Below, one piece after another: positions 33,309 through 41,978 of a stretch of DNA of 64,000 nt. Position 1 is the first letter of the stretch. Every line of letters starts with the position of its first letter. A program made the position numbers and the translations under genes. The notes under the pieces were generated by a model. It saw nothing but the letters and a program-made list of their open reading frames with translations. It was not told the DNA's origin and made no database searches. The DNA comes from Mycolicibacterium nivoides (lineage in GTDB: Bacteria > Actinomycetota > Actinomycetes > Mycobacteriales > Mycobacteriaceae), in NCBI RefSeq assembly GCF_003855255.1, contig NZ_CP034072.1, positions 3,216,727 to 3,280,726 of the forward strand, in the 5' to 3' direction.

Positions 33309-33662
33309 GTCGGGCAGGAGAGCCGATCCCCACATCGCGACCCTCGCGTTGAACGCGCCGGTGTCCGGAGACTCGGGGTGCCAGGCGGAGATGTCGACGG
33401 CGACGGGCACGAAGCTGTTGCCTTCATAGACCGGCACCGCCGAGTACGCCTGAACCTTCCCGTCCTGGATGAGGGCGGCGATGATGTTGAGATCGACATC
33501 CGCCTTCTCCGCCGCTGACCCGATCGGGCAGTACACCACATTCTGAACGTGATCCTGCCCGCCGAATTCGACCGGCATGAGGAACATCCGTTCCAGTTGC
33601 CCTTGCGCACAAAGCTGTTCGGCCTTTTCCGCAGAATCGACCGTTGAGAAATCCGGACCCAT
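33297..33662 (-). CDS. Conserved hypothetical protein
   Basis: A 121-aa soluble protein I do not recognise. It is compact and acidic with two Cys (QLCAQG and VVYCPIG) and a hydrophobic strand-rich middle (IIAALIQDGKVQAYSAVP). No signal peptide or membrane segment is present. ATG at 33662 has TAGGGT 6 nt upstream on the minus strand, consistent with a leaderless start and supporting that it is real. It overlaps the pabB 3' end by 12 nt and is separated from rsmI by 65 nt. Confidence 0.7.
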   Translation of the reverse strand: MGPDFSTVDSAEKAEQLCAQGQLERMFLMPVEFGGQDHVQNVVYCPIGSAAEKADVDLNIIAALIQDGKVQAYSAVPVYEGNSFVPVAVDISAWHPESPDTGAFNARVAMWGSALLPDSAP

Positions 33663-33727
33663 GCCGAAACCCTAACCGGTGCCTCGCACCGTCAGATGCA
33701 CCAAAATGGGCGACTGTAAACGGGGTA

Positions 33728-34564
33728 TCAGTCCCGGGCGCGCAGCACGGCGTCGTAGAGCTCGCGCCGTGACGGCGCTCCCGGGTTCGCGGCGATCACC
33801 TGCGCACAGGCGTCCTTGACCCGGATCCCGTCGGCCACCAGTTCCTCGACCTCGGCCACCAGATCGGGCAGCTCGACGGTCGGGGTGCCCCCGGCCAGCA
33901 CCACGGTGATCTCCCCCAGCACGCCGTCGGCAGCCCACTCGGCGAGCTCGGCCAGGGTGCCGCGGCGGATCTCCTCATGGGTCTTGGTCAGCTCGCGGCA
34001 CACCACCGCGCGCCGCTGCGGGCCCAGCACCTCGACGGCGTCGCGCAGTGTCTCGCCCAGGCGGCGCGGAGATTCGAAGAACACACTGGTGCGCGGTTCG
34101 GCCGCAAGGGTCTGCAGCCAGGCCAGCCGGGCGGCGTGTTTGCGCGGGGCGAAGCCCTCGAAGCAGAACCGGTCCGAGGCCAGCCCGGACACCGCCAGCG
34201 CCGTCGTCACCGCACTGGGGCCCGGCAGACAGGACACCGGCAGATCCGCCTCGGCACAGGCCGCGACGAGGCGGTAGCCGGGGTCGTTGATCAAGGGCAT
34301 CCCGGCGTCGCTGACCACCAGTACCGTCGCGCCCGCCGCGATCTCCTCGACCAGGCCCGGCACCCGGCTCGCCTCGTTCTGGTCGAAGAAGCTCAGGATC
34401 CGGCCGGACGGCTGCACGCCGAGCGACTGGGCCAGACCACGGACGCGCCGGGTGTCCTCGGCCGCCACGATGTCGGCCGTGCGCAGCGCCTCGACCAGCC
34501 GCGTCGACGCGTCGTCGGGCCGGCCCAGCGGCGTGGCGCCGATCAGTAGTTTGCCGGGTGTCAC
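33728..34564 (-). CDS. rsmI: 16S rRNA C1402 2'-O-methyltransferase RsmI
   Basis: A 278-aa SPOUT-like/tetrapyrrole-methylase-fold SAM enzyme that modifies C1402 of the decoding centre. It shows the family opening LLIGATPLGRPDDAS, EDTRRVRGL, SDAGMPLINDPGYRLV and GPSAVTTALAVSGL, and the C-terminal HTH-like region with SRRELYDAVLRARD. GTG at 34564 starts right at the family N terminus (VTPGKLLIGATPLG). It diverges from pmt with 24 nt between the starts, so the two promoters overlap. Confidence 0.95.
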   Translation of the reverse strand: MTPGKLLIGATPLGRPDDASTRLVEALRTADIVAAEDTRRVRGLAQSLGVQPSGRILSFFDQNEASRVPGLVEEIAAGATVLVVSDAGMPLINDPGYRLVAACAEADLPVSCLPGPSAVTTALAVSGLASDRFCFEGFAPRKHAARLAWLQTLAAEPRTSVFFESPRRLGETLRDAVEVLGPQRRAVVCRELTKTHEEIRRGTLAELAEWAADGVLGEITVVLAGGTPTVELPDLVAEVEELVADGIRVKDACAQVIAANPGAPSRRELYDAVLRARD

Positions 34565-34588
34565 GACCGACAGCCTACGATCGCTTGC

Positions 34589-36139
34589 GTGACCGCCACC
34601 GCCACCGATACCCCGACGGCTGGTCGCTCGGTCCCGTTGATCAGCCCAGCGCCCCTGATCCCGGCCCCGGATTTCGGGCCGACGGACCGGCTGCAGGGCT
34701 GGTTGATGACGGCGATCATCACCGCGCTGGCCGCGATCAGCCGGTTCCTCAACCTGGGCTCGCCGACCGACGCCGGCACGCCCGTCTTCGACGAGAAGCA
34801 CTACGCGCCGCAGGCCTGGCAGATGCTGCACAACCACGGGGTCGAGGACAACCCGGGCTACGGGCTGGTGGTGCATCCGCCCGTGGGCAAGCAGCTGATC
34901 GCGATCGGTGAGGCGCTGTTCGGCTACAACGGGCTGGGCTGGCGATTCTCCGGAGCGCTGTGCGGTGTGATCATCGTGCTGCTGGTGGTGCGGATCGCGC
35001 GCCGGATCAGCCGCTCCACCCTTGTCGGCGGCATTGCCGGGCTGCTGATCATCGCCGACGGGGTCAGCTTCGTCTCGGCCCGCACGGCGCTGCTGGACGT
35101 GTTCCTGGTGGTGTTCGTGGTGGCCGCGTTCGCCTGCCTGATGGTGGACCGCGACGACGTGCGCCACCGCATGCACAACGCGTTCATGGAGGGCCGTATC
35201 GCCGAGACGCCGTGGGGTCCCCGGCTGGGCGTGCGGTGGTGGCGATTCGGTGCGGGCGTCCTGCTCGGTCTGGCCTGCGCCACCAAGTGGTCCGGGCTGT
35301 ACTTCGTGGCGTTCTTCGGCGTCATGACCCTCGTGCTCGACGCGATCGCGCGCAAGCAGTACCACGTGCCGGCACCGTGGCGGGGCGTGCTGCACCGTGA
35401 TCTGGGGCCGGCCGCGTACGTGTTCGGTCTGATCCCGTTCGCCGTGTACCTGGCGTCGTACGGGCCGTGGTTCGCCTCCGAGACCGGCGTCAACCGGTAC
35501 GAGGCCGGCCAGTCCATCGGCGAGAACAGCATCATCCCGCTGCCCGACGCGCTGCGCTCGCTGTGGCACTACACCTATGCCGCCTACCATTTCCACGCCG
35601 GACTGACCAACGCCGACGGCAACCACCACCCGTGGGAATCCAAACCGTGGACGTGGCCGATGTCCTTGCGGCCGGTCCTCTATGCGATCGACAACCACGA
35701 CGTGGCCGGGTGCGGCACGCAGTCGTGCGTGAAAGCCGTGATGCTGGTGGGCACCCCGGCGATGTGGTTCATCGCGGTGCCGGTGCTCGGGTGGGCGCTG
35801 TGGCGGGCCGTGGTACGGCGGGACTGGCGCTACGGCGTGGTTCTGGTCGGATACGCGGCCGGCTTCCTGCCCTGGTTCTTCGACATCGACCGGCAGATGT
35901 ACTTCTTCTACGCCACCGTGATGGCGCCGTTCCTGGTGCTGGCGATCGCGCTGATCCTCGGCGACATCCTGTATCAACCCAGGCAGAACCCGGAACGCCG
36001 GACGTTGGGACTGCTGGTGGTGTGCTTCTACGTGGCACTCGTGATCGCGAACTTCGCGTGGCTGTACCCGATCCTGACGGGCATCCCGATTTCGCAGTCG
36101 ACCTGGAACCTGGAGATCTGGTTGCCGAGCTGGCGTTGA
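34589..36139 (+). CDS. pmt: Dolichyl-phosphate-mannose protein O-mannosyltransferase
   Basis: A 516-aa GT39 membrane glycosyltransferase that transfers mannose from polyprenyl-phosphomannose to Ser/Thr of Sec-exported proteins. The first luminal loop has the catalytic acidic pair in FDEKHYAPQAW (about 67-77). Multiple transmembrane helices follow, for example IIVLLVVRIARR, IAGLLIIADG, VFLVVFVVAAFACLMV, and the last two around 450 and 480. Length and Rv1002c-type position agree. The start is GTG at 34589. It converges on arcA with a 13-nt gap. The many small secreted and lipoproteins in this window are potential substrates. Confidence 0.95.
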   Translation: MTATATDTPTAGRSVPLISPAPLIPAPDFGPTDRLQGWLMTAIITALAAISRFLNLGSPTDAGTPVFDEKHYAPQAWQMLHNHGVEDNPGYGLVVHPPVGKQLIAIGEALFGYNGLGWRFSGALCGVIIVLLVVRIARRISRSTLVGGIAGLLIIADGVSFVSARTALLDVFLVVFVVAAFACLMVDRDDVRHRMHNAFMEGRIAETPWGPRLGVRWWRFGAGVLLGLACATKWSGLYFVAFFGVMTLVLDAIARKQYHVPAPWRGVLHRDLGPAAYVFGLIPFAVYLASYGPWFASETGVNRYEAGQSIGENSIIPLPDALRSLWHYTYAAYHFHAGLTNADGNHHPWESKPWTWPMSLRPVLYAIDNHDVAGCGTQSCVKAVMLVGTPAMWFIAVPVLGWALWRAVVRRDWRYGVVLVGYAAGFLPWFFDIDRQMYFFYATVMAPFLVLAIALILGDILYQPRQNPERRTLGLLVVCFYVALVIANFAWLYPILTGIPISQSTWNLEIWLPSWR

Positions 36140-36152
36140 GATTGCCTGCGAT

Positions 36153-37358
36153 CTAGAGCAGGTCCCGCGCCGCCGGACACGACATGCAGCGCGGCCCGCC
36201 GCGACCGGTGCCCAGCTCCGAAGCTTCGATCGGCAGCACTTCGATACCCGAATCAGCCAGCCGGGCATTGGTTTCCGAGTTGCGCTCGTAGGCCACCACC
36301 ACCCCAGGCGCCAGGGCCAGGGTGTTGTTGCCGTCGTCCCATTGCTCGCGTTCGGCGGTCACGGGATCGAGCCCGGTGTCGATCACCCGCAGTTGCTCGA
36401 TTCCCATCGCGTCGGCGGCCGCCTGCACGAAAGGCACCTCGTCGTCGATCCGGATCCCGGCCTCGGTTCGGTGAATGGTGAACGCCGACAACGAGTCCAC
36501 GATGTTCGGGTACATCACGACCGCGTCGACGTCGACCATGGTGCACACGGTGTCCAGGTGCATCTGGGCACGCTCCTGCCGGATCGGCACCGCCAGCACC
36601 GTATGGGCCAGGTCGTCGTCGAAAAGGCTGCGCGCCAACGCTTCGGCACCGGCGGGCGTGGTCCGCTCCCCCACCCCGACCGCGACCACCCCGGGCCCCA
36701 GCAGCAGCACGTCGCCGCCCTCGACAGGAGCAGAGCGCGACTCGTACGCCCGCCGGACGCCGAGGAACCGCGGATGGTGCGCGTAGATCAGGTCGGTCAG
36801 CGAGGTTTCGCGTACCCGGGCCGGCAGCGCGAGCGAGGTGATGGCCACGCGCGGGCCGATCCAGAACGACGAATCCCTGGTGAACAGGAGATTGGGCAGC
36901 GGCTCGATCACGAAATCGCCGCCGTGGTGCATCAGGCGCACCAGTGACAGTTCGGCACCGTGAAAAGGCACCTCGTTGAAGGTCATGCCGGCCATCAGGA
37001 TGTGTGCCAGATCGACCGGCGGCAGGGTGCGCAGATAGGCCGAAAGCTCCTGGGCCAGCGGCACACCCAGACGCCGCGCGTCGACGGCAGCGGAGATCCC
37101 GTGCATCCGCGCCGCACCGCTGGCCAGCGCCTCGGTCAGCAGATCGGCCAGCAGCAGCACCTCGACGCCGCGGGAACGCAGCACCGCCGCGAAGGCGTCG
37201 TGCTCACGTTGCGCCTTGGCCACCCACGGCAAGCCGTCGAACAGCAGGGCGTCATTGTTGCGTGGCGTCAGCCGCTGCAACTCCGGCCCCGGCCGGTGCA
37301 GGATCACGGCGCGCAGCGTGCCGACCTCAGAATTGGAACCGAACGCCGCAGTCTCCAC
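36153..37358 (-). CDS. arcA: Arginine deiminase
   Basis: A 401-aa guanidino-group hydrolase that converts arginine to citrulline and ammonia in the cytoplasm. It shows [16 protein letters not shown] (about 30-46), [11 protein letters not shown] (about 159-169), [21 protein letters not shown] with the catalytic His (about 267) and the nucleophile Cys in [12 protein letters not shown] (about 391). No arcB, arcC or arcD gene is adjacent, so the complete fermentative pathway is not encoded here. GTG at 37358 has TAACGT (37365-37370) 6 nt upstream, a leaderless promoter whose -10 abuts the SoxR box shared with soxR. Confidence 0.96.
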   Translation of the reverse strand: METAAFGSNSEVGTLRAVILHRPGPELQRLTPRNNDALLFDGLPWVAKAQREHDAFAAVLRSRGVEVLLLADLLTEALASGAARMHGISAAVDARRLGVPLAQELSAYLRTLPPVDLAHILMAGMTFNEVPFHGAELSLVRLMHHGGDFVIEPLPNLLFTRDSSFWIGPRVAITSLALPARVRETSLTDLIYAHHPRFLGVRRAYESRSAPVEGGDVLLLGPGVVAVGVGERTTPAGAEALARSLFDDDLAHTVLAVPIRQERAQMHLDTVCTMVDVDAVVMYPNIVDSLSAFTIHRTEAGIRIDDEVPFVQAAADAMGIEQLRVIDTGLDPVTAEREQWDDGNNTLALAPGVVVAYERNSETNARLADSGIEVLPIEASELGTGRGGPRCMSCPAARDLL

Positions 37359-37364
37359 GCAATG

Positions 37365-37370
37365 ACGTTA
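37365..37370 (-). promoter_or_regulatory. Leaderless -10 element of arcA
   Basis: TAACGT on the minus strand, 6 nt from the arcA GTG. It immediately follows the SoxR box, the geometry seen at SoxR-activated promoters where the box fills the -35/-10 spacer. Confidence 0.6.
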
Positions 37371-37388
37371 ACTCAACTATGGTTGAGG
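37371..37388. promoter_or_regulatory. SoxR box between arcA and soxR
   Basis: 18-bp ACTCAAC-TATG-GTTGAGG. It keeps the CTCAA/TTGAGG half-sites of the known SoxR box (CCTCAAG-N4-CTTGAGG). A TATGGT at its centre (37378-37383) is also 8 nt from the soxR ATG, so binding would affect both genes. Confidence 0.75.
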
Positions 37389-37391
37389 TGT

Positions 37392-37823
37392 ATGGAGACG
37401 CACGAGTTAACTCCTGGCGAGATGTCGCTCCGCAGCGGCGTGGCGGTGTCGGCACTGCACTTCTACGAGCGCGAGGGCTTGATCGCCAGCCGCCGCACCT
37501 CGGGGAACCAACGCCGCTATGCCCGCGAGACGCTGCGCCGCGTGGCATTCATCCGGATGTCGCAGCGCCTGGGCATACCGCTGGCCCGCATCCGCGACGC
37601 GCTGTCCAGCCTGCCGGACGACCGGATCCCGACCAGCAAGGACTGGGCCAGGCTCTCGGCCGGCTGGCGCCAGGACCTCGACGACCGCATCCTGCACCTA
37701 CAACGGTTGCGCGACAACCTGACCGGCTGCATCGGCTGCGGCTGCCTGAGCCTCAAGACCTGCCTGCTGACCAACCCCGGCGACGTCCTCGCCGAGCGCG
37801 GCCCGGGCGCCTCCCGCCTCTAA
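37392..37823 (+). CDS. soxR: Redox-sensing MerR-family regulator SoxR
   Basis: A 143-aa [2Fe-2S] regulator. The MerR HTH is at about 10-75 ([21 protein letters not shown]), a dimerisation helix runs about 78-110, and the cluster ligands [12 protein letters not shown] (C-x2-C-x-C-x5-C) are at about 113-124. The cluster senses redox-cycling compounds or superoxide. ATG at 37392 is 3 nt from the SoxR box, so the mRNA is probably leaderless and self-controlled. The arginine deiminase gene is divergent across the same box and is the likely regulon member. Confidence 0.95.
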   Translation: METHELTPGEMSLRSGVAVSALHFYEREGLIASRRTSGNQRRYARETLRRVAFIRMSQRLGIPLARIRDALSSLPDDRIPTSKDWARLSAGWRQDLDDRILHLQRLRDNLTGCIGCGCLSLKTCLLTNPGDVLAERGPGASRL

Positions 37824-37828
37824 CGCAA

Positions 37829-37844
37829 TCGAACGTCTGTGCGA
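37829..37844. promoter_or_regulatory. LexA (SOS) box upstream of alkB
   Basis: TCGAAC-GTCT-GTGCGA differs at one position from the mycobacterial SOS box TCGAAC-N4-GTTCGA. It directly abuts a TACACT -10 hexamer (37845-37850) that lies 7 nt from the alkB ATG, so LexA binding would block a leaderless promoter. Confidence 0.65.
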
Positions 37845-37857
37845 TACACTCGCGCGC

Positions 37858-38454
37858 ATGGAGCTGGCGTTGCAAGGCTCACTGTTCGAGCACGCTGAAC
37901 GTCGTCGACTCGGCAACGACGCCTGGGTTGAACTGCGCTCGGGCTGGTTGCCCGATGCCGACTCGCTGTTCGAGGAGTTGATGGACGGGATCCCCTGGCG
38001 GTCCGAAGAACGCGAGATGTACGACCGCGTGGTGGCGGTGCCGCGGCTGGTCAGCTTTCACGACCTGATCAACGAACCGGTGCCACACCCCCGGCTCAAG
38101 CAGATCCGGCGCAGGCTCAACGACACCTTCGGCGGGGAACTCGGTGAACCGTTCACCACCGCGGGCCTGTGTCTGTACCGCGACGGCAACGACAGCGTGG
38201 CCTGGCACGGCGACACCGTCGGCCGCAGCCGCACCGAGGACACCATGGTCGCCATCGTCGGGCTGGGCGCGACAAGGGTTTTCGCACTGCGCCCGCGCGG
38301 CGGCGGTCATGCCCTGCGGCTACAGCACCGCCACGGCGACCTGTTGGTGATGGGCGGCTCGTGCCAGCGCACCTGGGAGCATTCGATTCCGAAGACCACC
38401 AGCCTGGTCGGGCCGCGCATCAGCATCCAGTTCCGCCCGCAAGACGTGCGCTGA
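37858..38454 (+). CDS. alkB: AlkB-family Fe(II)/2-oxoglutarate dioxygenase
   Basis: A 198-aa repair dioxygenase that oxidatively removes alkyl groups from DNA or RNA bases. The iron triad is WHGDTVG (His-x-Asp, about 117-119) with the distal His in WEHSIPK (about 177), and the 2-oxoglutarate Arg is in GPRISIQFR (about 189-195). The nucleotide-recognition lid is the N-terminal half (WRSEEREMYDRVVAVPRLV). It matches Rv1000c in context. ATG at 37858. The promoter has a LexA-like box, so SOS induction is expected. Confidence 0.92.
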   Translation: MELALQGSLFEHAERRRLGNDAWVELRSGWLPDADSLFEELMDGIPWRSEEREMYDRVVAVPRLVSFHDLINEPVPHPRLKQIRRRLNDTFGGELGEPFTTAGLCLYRDGNDSVAWHGDTVGRSRTEDTMVAIVGLGATRVFALRPRGGGHALRLQHRHGDLLVMGGSCQRTWEHSIPKTTSLVGPRISIQFRPQDVR

Positions 38455-38465
38455 GGGTCCGCGGA

Positions 38466-39140
38466 CTACCCCCGGACGTTGGCCACCGCGGTGCTGAGCA
38501 GGTCGCGGGCCCGCTTGTCGTCCACCGGTGACACCGGCTTGCCCGGCTCCACCAGCGGGTTGGCGGTGACGATCACCAGGAACGTGTCGAAACTGGCGAC
38601 GTAGTTGTACAACTCGCCGGTGCGCGGCTGGCCACCCACCACGGTCTGCACGATGCGGTGGGTTCCGGTCGTGCGGACCCCCTCGATCTGTGGGGCTTCG
38701 ACCACGTCCACCTGTCCGCGCATACCGGGGCCCAGGAATTTCACCTGTTTGCACGCATCGCCCGGGTCGTTCAACTGGACCGGCTCAGAGGTCTCTACGG
38801 CCAGCACGATGAACCGGTTACCCGCCCCTTCGGCCGTGGTGGCGGCCATGTTGCCCTTCAGCCCCTCCGGCAACGACTGGCCTTCGGCGAACTTCGCGCA
38901 ATCGGCAGGGTCGATCTTCACCCCGGGTGGCATCTTTTGCGGCGCCAGCATTTTCGGGTCGATCCCGGTCGGGGCGACATCGGACACCTTGAACTCCGGG
39001 CCGAAGCTGGAGCGCACCTTGGCGACGTTGGCGATGTCCGAGTGGGCGGAGTTCGACTGGTCAGATTGACCGCAGGCGACCAATCCGGTGGCGCAGGCGA
39101 GGACGCCGGCGGCGGCGAGTAAGACGTTGCGGTTCCACAT
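38466..39140 (-). CDS. DUF5642-type lipoprotein (Rv0999-like)
   Basis: A 224-aa envelope lipoprotein. The signal peptide ends in LVAC (lipid Cys at about 23) followed by a short Ser-rich linker. The globular domain begins VRSSFGPEFKVSDVAP and contains two Cys (PADCAKF and GDACKQV) likely paired. Its C-terminal strand-helix pattern is shared with the upstream neighbour at 39170, so the two are tandem paralogues (29-nt gap). Function is unknown. Confidence 0.85.
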   Translation of the reverse strand: MWNRNVLLAAAGVLACATGLVACGQSDQSNSAHSDIANVAKVRSSFGPEFKVSDVAPTGIDPKMLAPQKMPPGVKIDPADCAKFAEGQSLPEGLKGNMAATTAEGAGNRFIVLAVETSEPVQLNDPGDACKQVKFLGPGMRGQVDVVEAPQIEGVRTTGTHRIVQTVVGGQPRTGELYNYVASFDTFLVIVTANPLVEPGKPVSPVDDKRARDLLSTAVANVRG

Positions 39141-39169
39141 CGCTGGTCAACTTACCTGGCAGTGCCGAC

Positions 39170-39847
39170 TCAGCCGCGTAACGCCGAAACCGTTTTCACC
39201 AGCAGGTCGGAGGTGAACGCGCGGTCGAGCGCGGGATTGGGCGATCCGGGGTCGGTGATGACGGTGATGAACAGGTGGTAGCCACCCGTCTCGGAGTTGA
39301 GATCGGCGGTGAACGTGTCGGCGTGGGATCGCGTTTCGGTGCCGCCCTCGACGACGGTGGTGACGGCCGTCGCCATCCCGGCGGTCACCGCGCCCTCGAC
39401 CACCGGAGCCTCGACCGGAGTGACAGTTCCGACCGAATGCCCGCCCGACACACTCCACTGTTCGCACGGCGCGTCGGGCCCGGATTCGGCGGTCGCACCC
39501 GTCACCTTCGCCACGGCGGCATAGACGATGCCGCCGGGCCCCGAGGCCGACCAGCCGCGGGCGGGATCGGTTTCAGGAGCCGCCGGCGCAGCGCATTCCG
39601 CGGGGTCGGCCGTCCAGTCCGGGCCGAAGCCCCACAGCGATACCGGGGTGGCTCGCGGGTCGATTCCCACCACCTCGTAACCGGGTGGCAGGTCCTGGCG
39701 CACCCGGTCGATGCGGGCCGGGCTCACCGTGACGACATTGCCGGTGGTCTGAGGCCCCGACGATGTCGGCGTAGGTTCCGGTGCCGGCCGCGGTCCACAT
39801 GCTGCGGTGCACACCAGCAGGGCCGCCGCGACGGCGAAAACGCGCAC
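39170..39847 (-). CDS. Paralogous DUF5642-type lipoprotein
   Basis: A 225-aa secreted protein, paralogue of the downstream gene. GTG at 39847 starts a signal peptide ending TAAC; the lipobox has Thr at -3, so lipidation is likely but atypical. A Pro/Thr linker (about 20-36) leads to the domain RIDRVRQDLPPGYEVVGIDP, with Cys pairs AECAAP and APCEQW, and the C-terminal DPGSPNPALDRAF. Shared features with 38466 are the PGYEV/GPEFKV opening, the WGFGPDW/Cys positions and the TF.V.IT terminal strands. Role unknown. Confidence 0.82.
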   Translation of the reverse strand: MRVFAVAAALLVCTAACGPRPAPEPTPTSSGPQTTGNVVTVSPARIDRVRQDLPPGYEVVGIDPRATPVSLWGFGPDWTADPAECAAPAAPETDPARGWSASGPGGIVYAAVAKVTGATAESGPDAPCEQWSVSGGHSVGTVTPVEAPVVEGAVTAGMATAVTTVVEGGTETRSHADTFTADLNSETGGYHLFITVITDPGSPNPALDRAFTSDLLVKTVSALRG

Positions 39848-39899
39848 GGCGTTTTGATACCACAGCCCGGGTTTGCTGTCGAGGACGGCCACAGCGCCG

Positions 39900-39929
39900 G
39901 TTGTCAACTTGATTTTCACCGCTGACAAC
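39900..39929. promoter_or_regulatory. Inverted repeat in a divergent promoter
   Basis: GTTGTCA (39900-39906) and TGACAAC (39923-39929), 16-bp spacer, between the lipoprotein gene and the small secreted gene at 40016. Half-sites are about two helical turns apart. Possible operator; regulator unknown. Confidence 0.35.
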
Positions 39930-40015
39930 ACGACAAGTGTTGCGATACAGCGGAATTTAATCGCCGCAGGACTGGTTGGCACAAGTACGTCGAAGAACGA
40001 TGAGGGGCAGAACAG

Positions 40016-40267
40016 GTGTACGGATTGACGGGAGCTGTGTTGGCAGGCGGTGCATTGTCGGCTCTCGCCCTGGGTTTCCCAGCGACGACCCTGGCCGCGC
40101 CATCGGGAGTCGGATCTGCGCAGGACACGGCAGACGAACTGGAACGTCAAGGCTACGACGTCGTGATCTACCGGGACGGGATGGCGGCACTGGACCGCTG
40201 CACCGTCACGTCGCTGCGCCCGGCTCGCACTCTCCACCAGACGGTGTACTTGTCGGCGAAGTGCTGA
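40016..40267 (+). CDS. Small secreted protein
   Basis: An 83-aa exported polypeptide with a signal peptide (residues 1-28, LTGAVLAGGALSALALGF, cleavage near LAA). The mature part is about 55 aa with a helix (DTADELERQGYDVVIYRDG) and two Cys (LDRCTV and the C-terminal residue) that could form a disulfide. The LERQGYDV pattern resembles other mycobacterial secreted proteins of this size, but no function is known. GTG at 40016 is preceded by GAGGGG. Downstream up to 40411 there is only an ACATTT/AAATGT 6-bp hairpin (40291-40311). Confidence 0.75.
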   Translation: MYGLTGAVLAGGALSALALGFPATTLAAPSGVGSAQDTADELERQGYDVVIYRDGMAALDRCTVTSLRPARTLHQTVYLSAKC

Positions 40268-40411
40268 CGGCACCCGACCCGAACGACCCGACATTTCACT
40301 GTGCAAAATGTTGTGCCGTAAGACTGCGGCTTCTGCCAGCCATTTCCCAGTAGAGCGTTTATCGTGCAAATCAGTTGCGCCTCACCGGGGCGTCCAACCG
40401 ATTGGAGACCG

Positions 40412-41122
40412 ATGACCAGCTCAATGAGGGCCGGCGGAATCGCCATCGCCGCCGTCGCGCTCGGGGTCATGCTGGCCGGCTGCGGCGGCAAGACGGTGAC
40501 CGGCACGGCAACTGAGGCGACGGGGGCCAGCGGGAGCAGCGAAGCCAGCACCGAACCGACCAAGACCAAGGCCGACGACACCCATACCCCCACGGCCGGG
40601 CACCAGTACACGATCGTCGACTACATCCGCGACAACAACATCACCGAGACGGCGGTGCACCGCGGCGATCCGGGCACACCCAACCTGGACATGCCGATTC
40701 CCGAAGGCTGGACGGACGCGGGTTCGTCGGCGCCCGAATGGGCCTGGGGCGCAATCGTGTCCACCGATCCCGAGTTTGCCGCAGATCCGCCGTCGATCAT
40801 CGCGCTGATGTCCAAACTGACCGGCGACGTGGACCCGGCCAAGATCCTGGAGTACGCCCCAAACGAGATCAGGAACCTGCCGGGCTATGAGAACCAGGGC
40901 GACGGTTCGGCGGACGAACTGAGCGGATTCGAGGCATATCAGATCGGCGGCACCTACGTGAAGGACGGCGCCACCCGGCTGATCGCCCAGAAGACCGTGG
41001 TGATCCCCGCTTCCGACGGGCTGTTCGTGTTGCAGTTCAACGCCGATGGCACCGAGGATCAGATGGGTCCGCTGATGGATGCGACGGCGGCGATCGACGA
41101 GCAGACGGTCATCACGCCGTAG
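40412..41122 (+). CDS. LpqN-family lipoprotein (Mtc28-like)
   Basis: A 236-aa lipoprotein. ATG at 40412 follows TTGGAG. The signal peptide ends in LAGC (lipid Cys at about 24). A Thr/Ser/Ala linker (about 30-60) precedes the LpqN/Mtc28 domain, with TIVDYIRDNNITETAVHRGDPG and the PEGWTDAG motif. The C-terminal helix is GPLMDATAAIDEQT. It is in the same family as LpqT at 13132, so two members occur in the window. It ends overlapping the convergent shikimate-dehydrogenase-like gene by 11 nt. Function likely in envelope lipid handling, by family association only. Confidence 0.88.
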   Translation: MTSSMRAGGIAIAAVALGVMLAGCGGKTVTGTATEATGASGSSEASTEPTKTKADDTHTPTAGHQYTIVDYIRDNNITETAVHRGDPGTPNLDMPIPEGWTDAGSSAPEWAWGAIVSTDPEFAADPPSIIALMSKLTGDVDPAKILEYAPNEIRNLPGYENQGDGSADELSGFEAYQIGGTYVKDGATRLIAQKTVVIPASDGLFVLQFNADGTEDQMGPLMDATAAIDEQTVITP

Positions 41123-41978
41123 GCGACTGCCTGGAGAAGGCCGATGCCGCGGCCACCTGCTCAGTCGTCGGCCGCACCCCCGTGTAGCGCTCGAATTGTT
41201 CCGCTGCCTGCAGCGCGATCACCTCGGCTCCGGTGATGACCGGCAGACCGGCCGCCCTGGCCGCGGTGATCAGCGGGGTTTCGGCGGGCATGGCCACGAC
41301 GTCGACCACCGCGCGGGCCGACTCGATGGTGGCCGGTTCGAATGCGCTGCGGTGCTCGTCGGGTCCATCGGCCATCCCGATCGGGGTGACGTTGACCAGG
41401 ATGGGTGCGGTCAACGTGCCGACATCTGGTGCGTAGTCGTAGCCGAGTATCCCGGCCAGTTCGCGCCCGGCCTCCGCATTGCGCGCGATGACGGTTCCGC
41501 TGCGGAACCCCTTGTCCCGCAGCGCCGCCCCGACCGCCTTGGCCATGCCGCCACTGCCGCGGATCAGCACGGCATCGCCCGGGTCCAACCGCTCGATGAG
41601 CTCCTGCACCGCCAGATAGTCGGTGTTGGAGGCGACCAACCGGCCGCCGGGCGCCGACAGGTCGTTGACGATGGTGTTGACCGCATCGATCGCCAGCGCC
41701 GAGGGTTCGATCTCGTCGACGAGAGCCATGACGTCCTTCTTGAATGGCATCGACACCGAACAGCCGCGGATACCCAGCGCCCGCACTCCACCGATCGCCG
41801 CGGCGATATCGGTTGTGGTGAAAGCCTTGTAGAGATAGTCGAGGCCGAGTTCGTCGTAGAGATAGTTGTGGAACCGGGTGCCGATGTTGCTGGGTCGGGC
41901 GGCCAGCGAGATGCACACCCGGGTGTCTTTACTTAACGGTGGCCTCCGGCCACCGGCGGTCAGCGGTGGCCGGCTCAC
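41112..41978 (-). CDS. Shikimate 5-dehydrogenase-like protein
   Basis: A 288-aa AroE-superfamily oxidoreductase. The substrate-binding half has GCSVSMPFKK with the catalytic Lys (about 75-84), DAVNTIVN and ASNTDYLAV with the catalytic Asp (about 118). The NADP half has GSGGMAKAVGAAL (about 140-152) and VNVTPIGMA. These residues match shikimate dehydrogenases, but its position is not with aroB/K/C, so it is probably a paralogue (YdiB/quinate type or unknown). GTG at 41978 overlaps the pat stop by 4 nt (GTGA), so it is coupled to pat. Confidence 0.88.
   Translation of the reverse strand: MSRPPLTAGGRRPPLSKDTRVCISLAARPSNIGTRFHNYLYDELGLDYLYKAFTTTDIAAAIGGVRALGIRGCSVSMPFKKDVMALVDEIEPSALAIDAVNTIVNDLSAPGGRLVASNTDYLAVQELIERLDPGDAVLIRGSGGMAKAVGAALRDKGFRSGTVIARNAEAGRELAGILGYDYAPDVGTLTAPILVNVTPIGMADGPDEHRSAFEPATIESARAVVDVVAMPAETPLITAARAAGLPVITGAEVIALQAAEQFERYTGVRPTTEQVAAASAFSRQSPTA

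Noticed and set aside
34565..36268. Extension of the rsmI frame to 846 codons over pmt
   Set aside because: Antisense to pmt; the RsmI family N terminus coincides with the GTG at 34564.
40291..40311. Terminator after the small secreted gene at 40016
   Set aside because: Only a 6-bp AT-rich stem (ACATTT/AAATGT); too weak to call.
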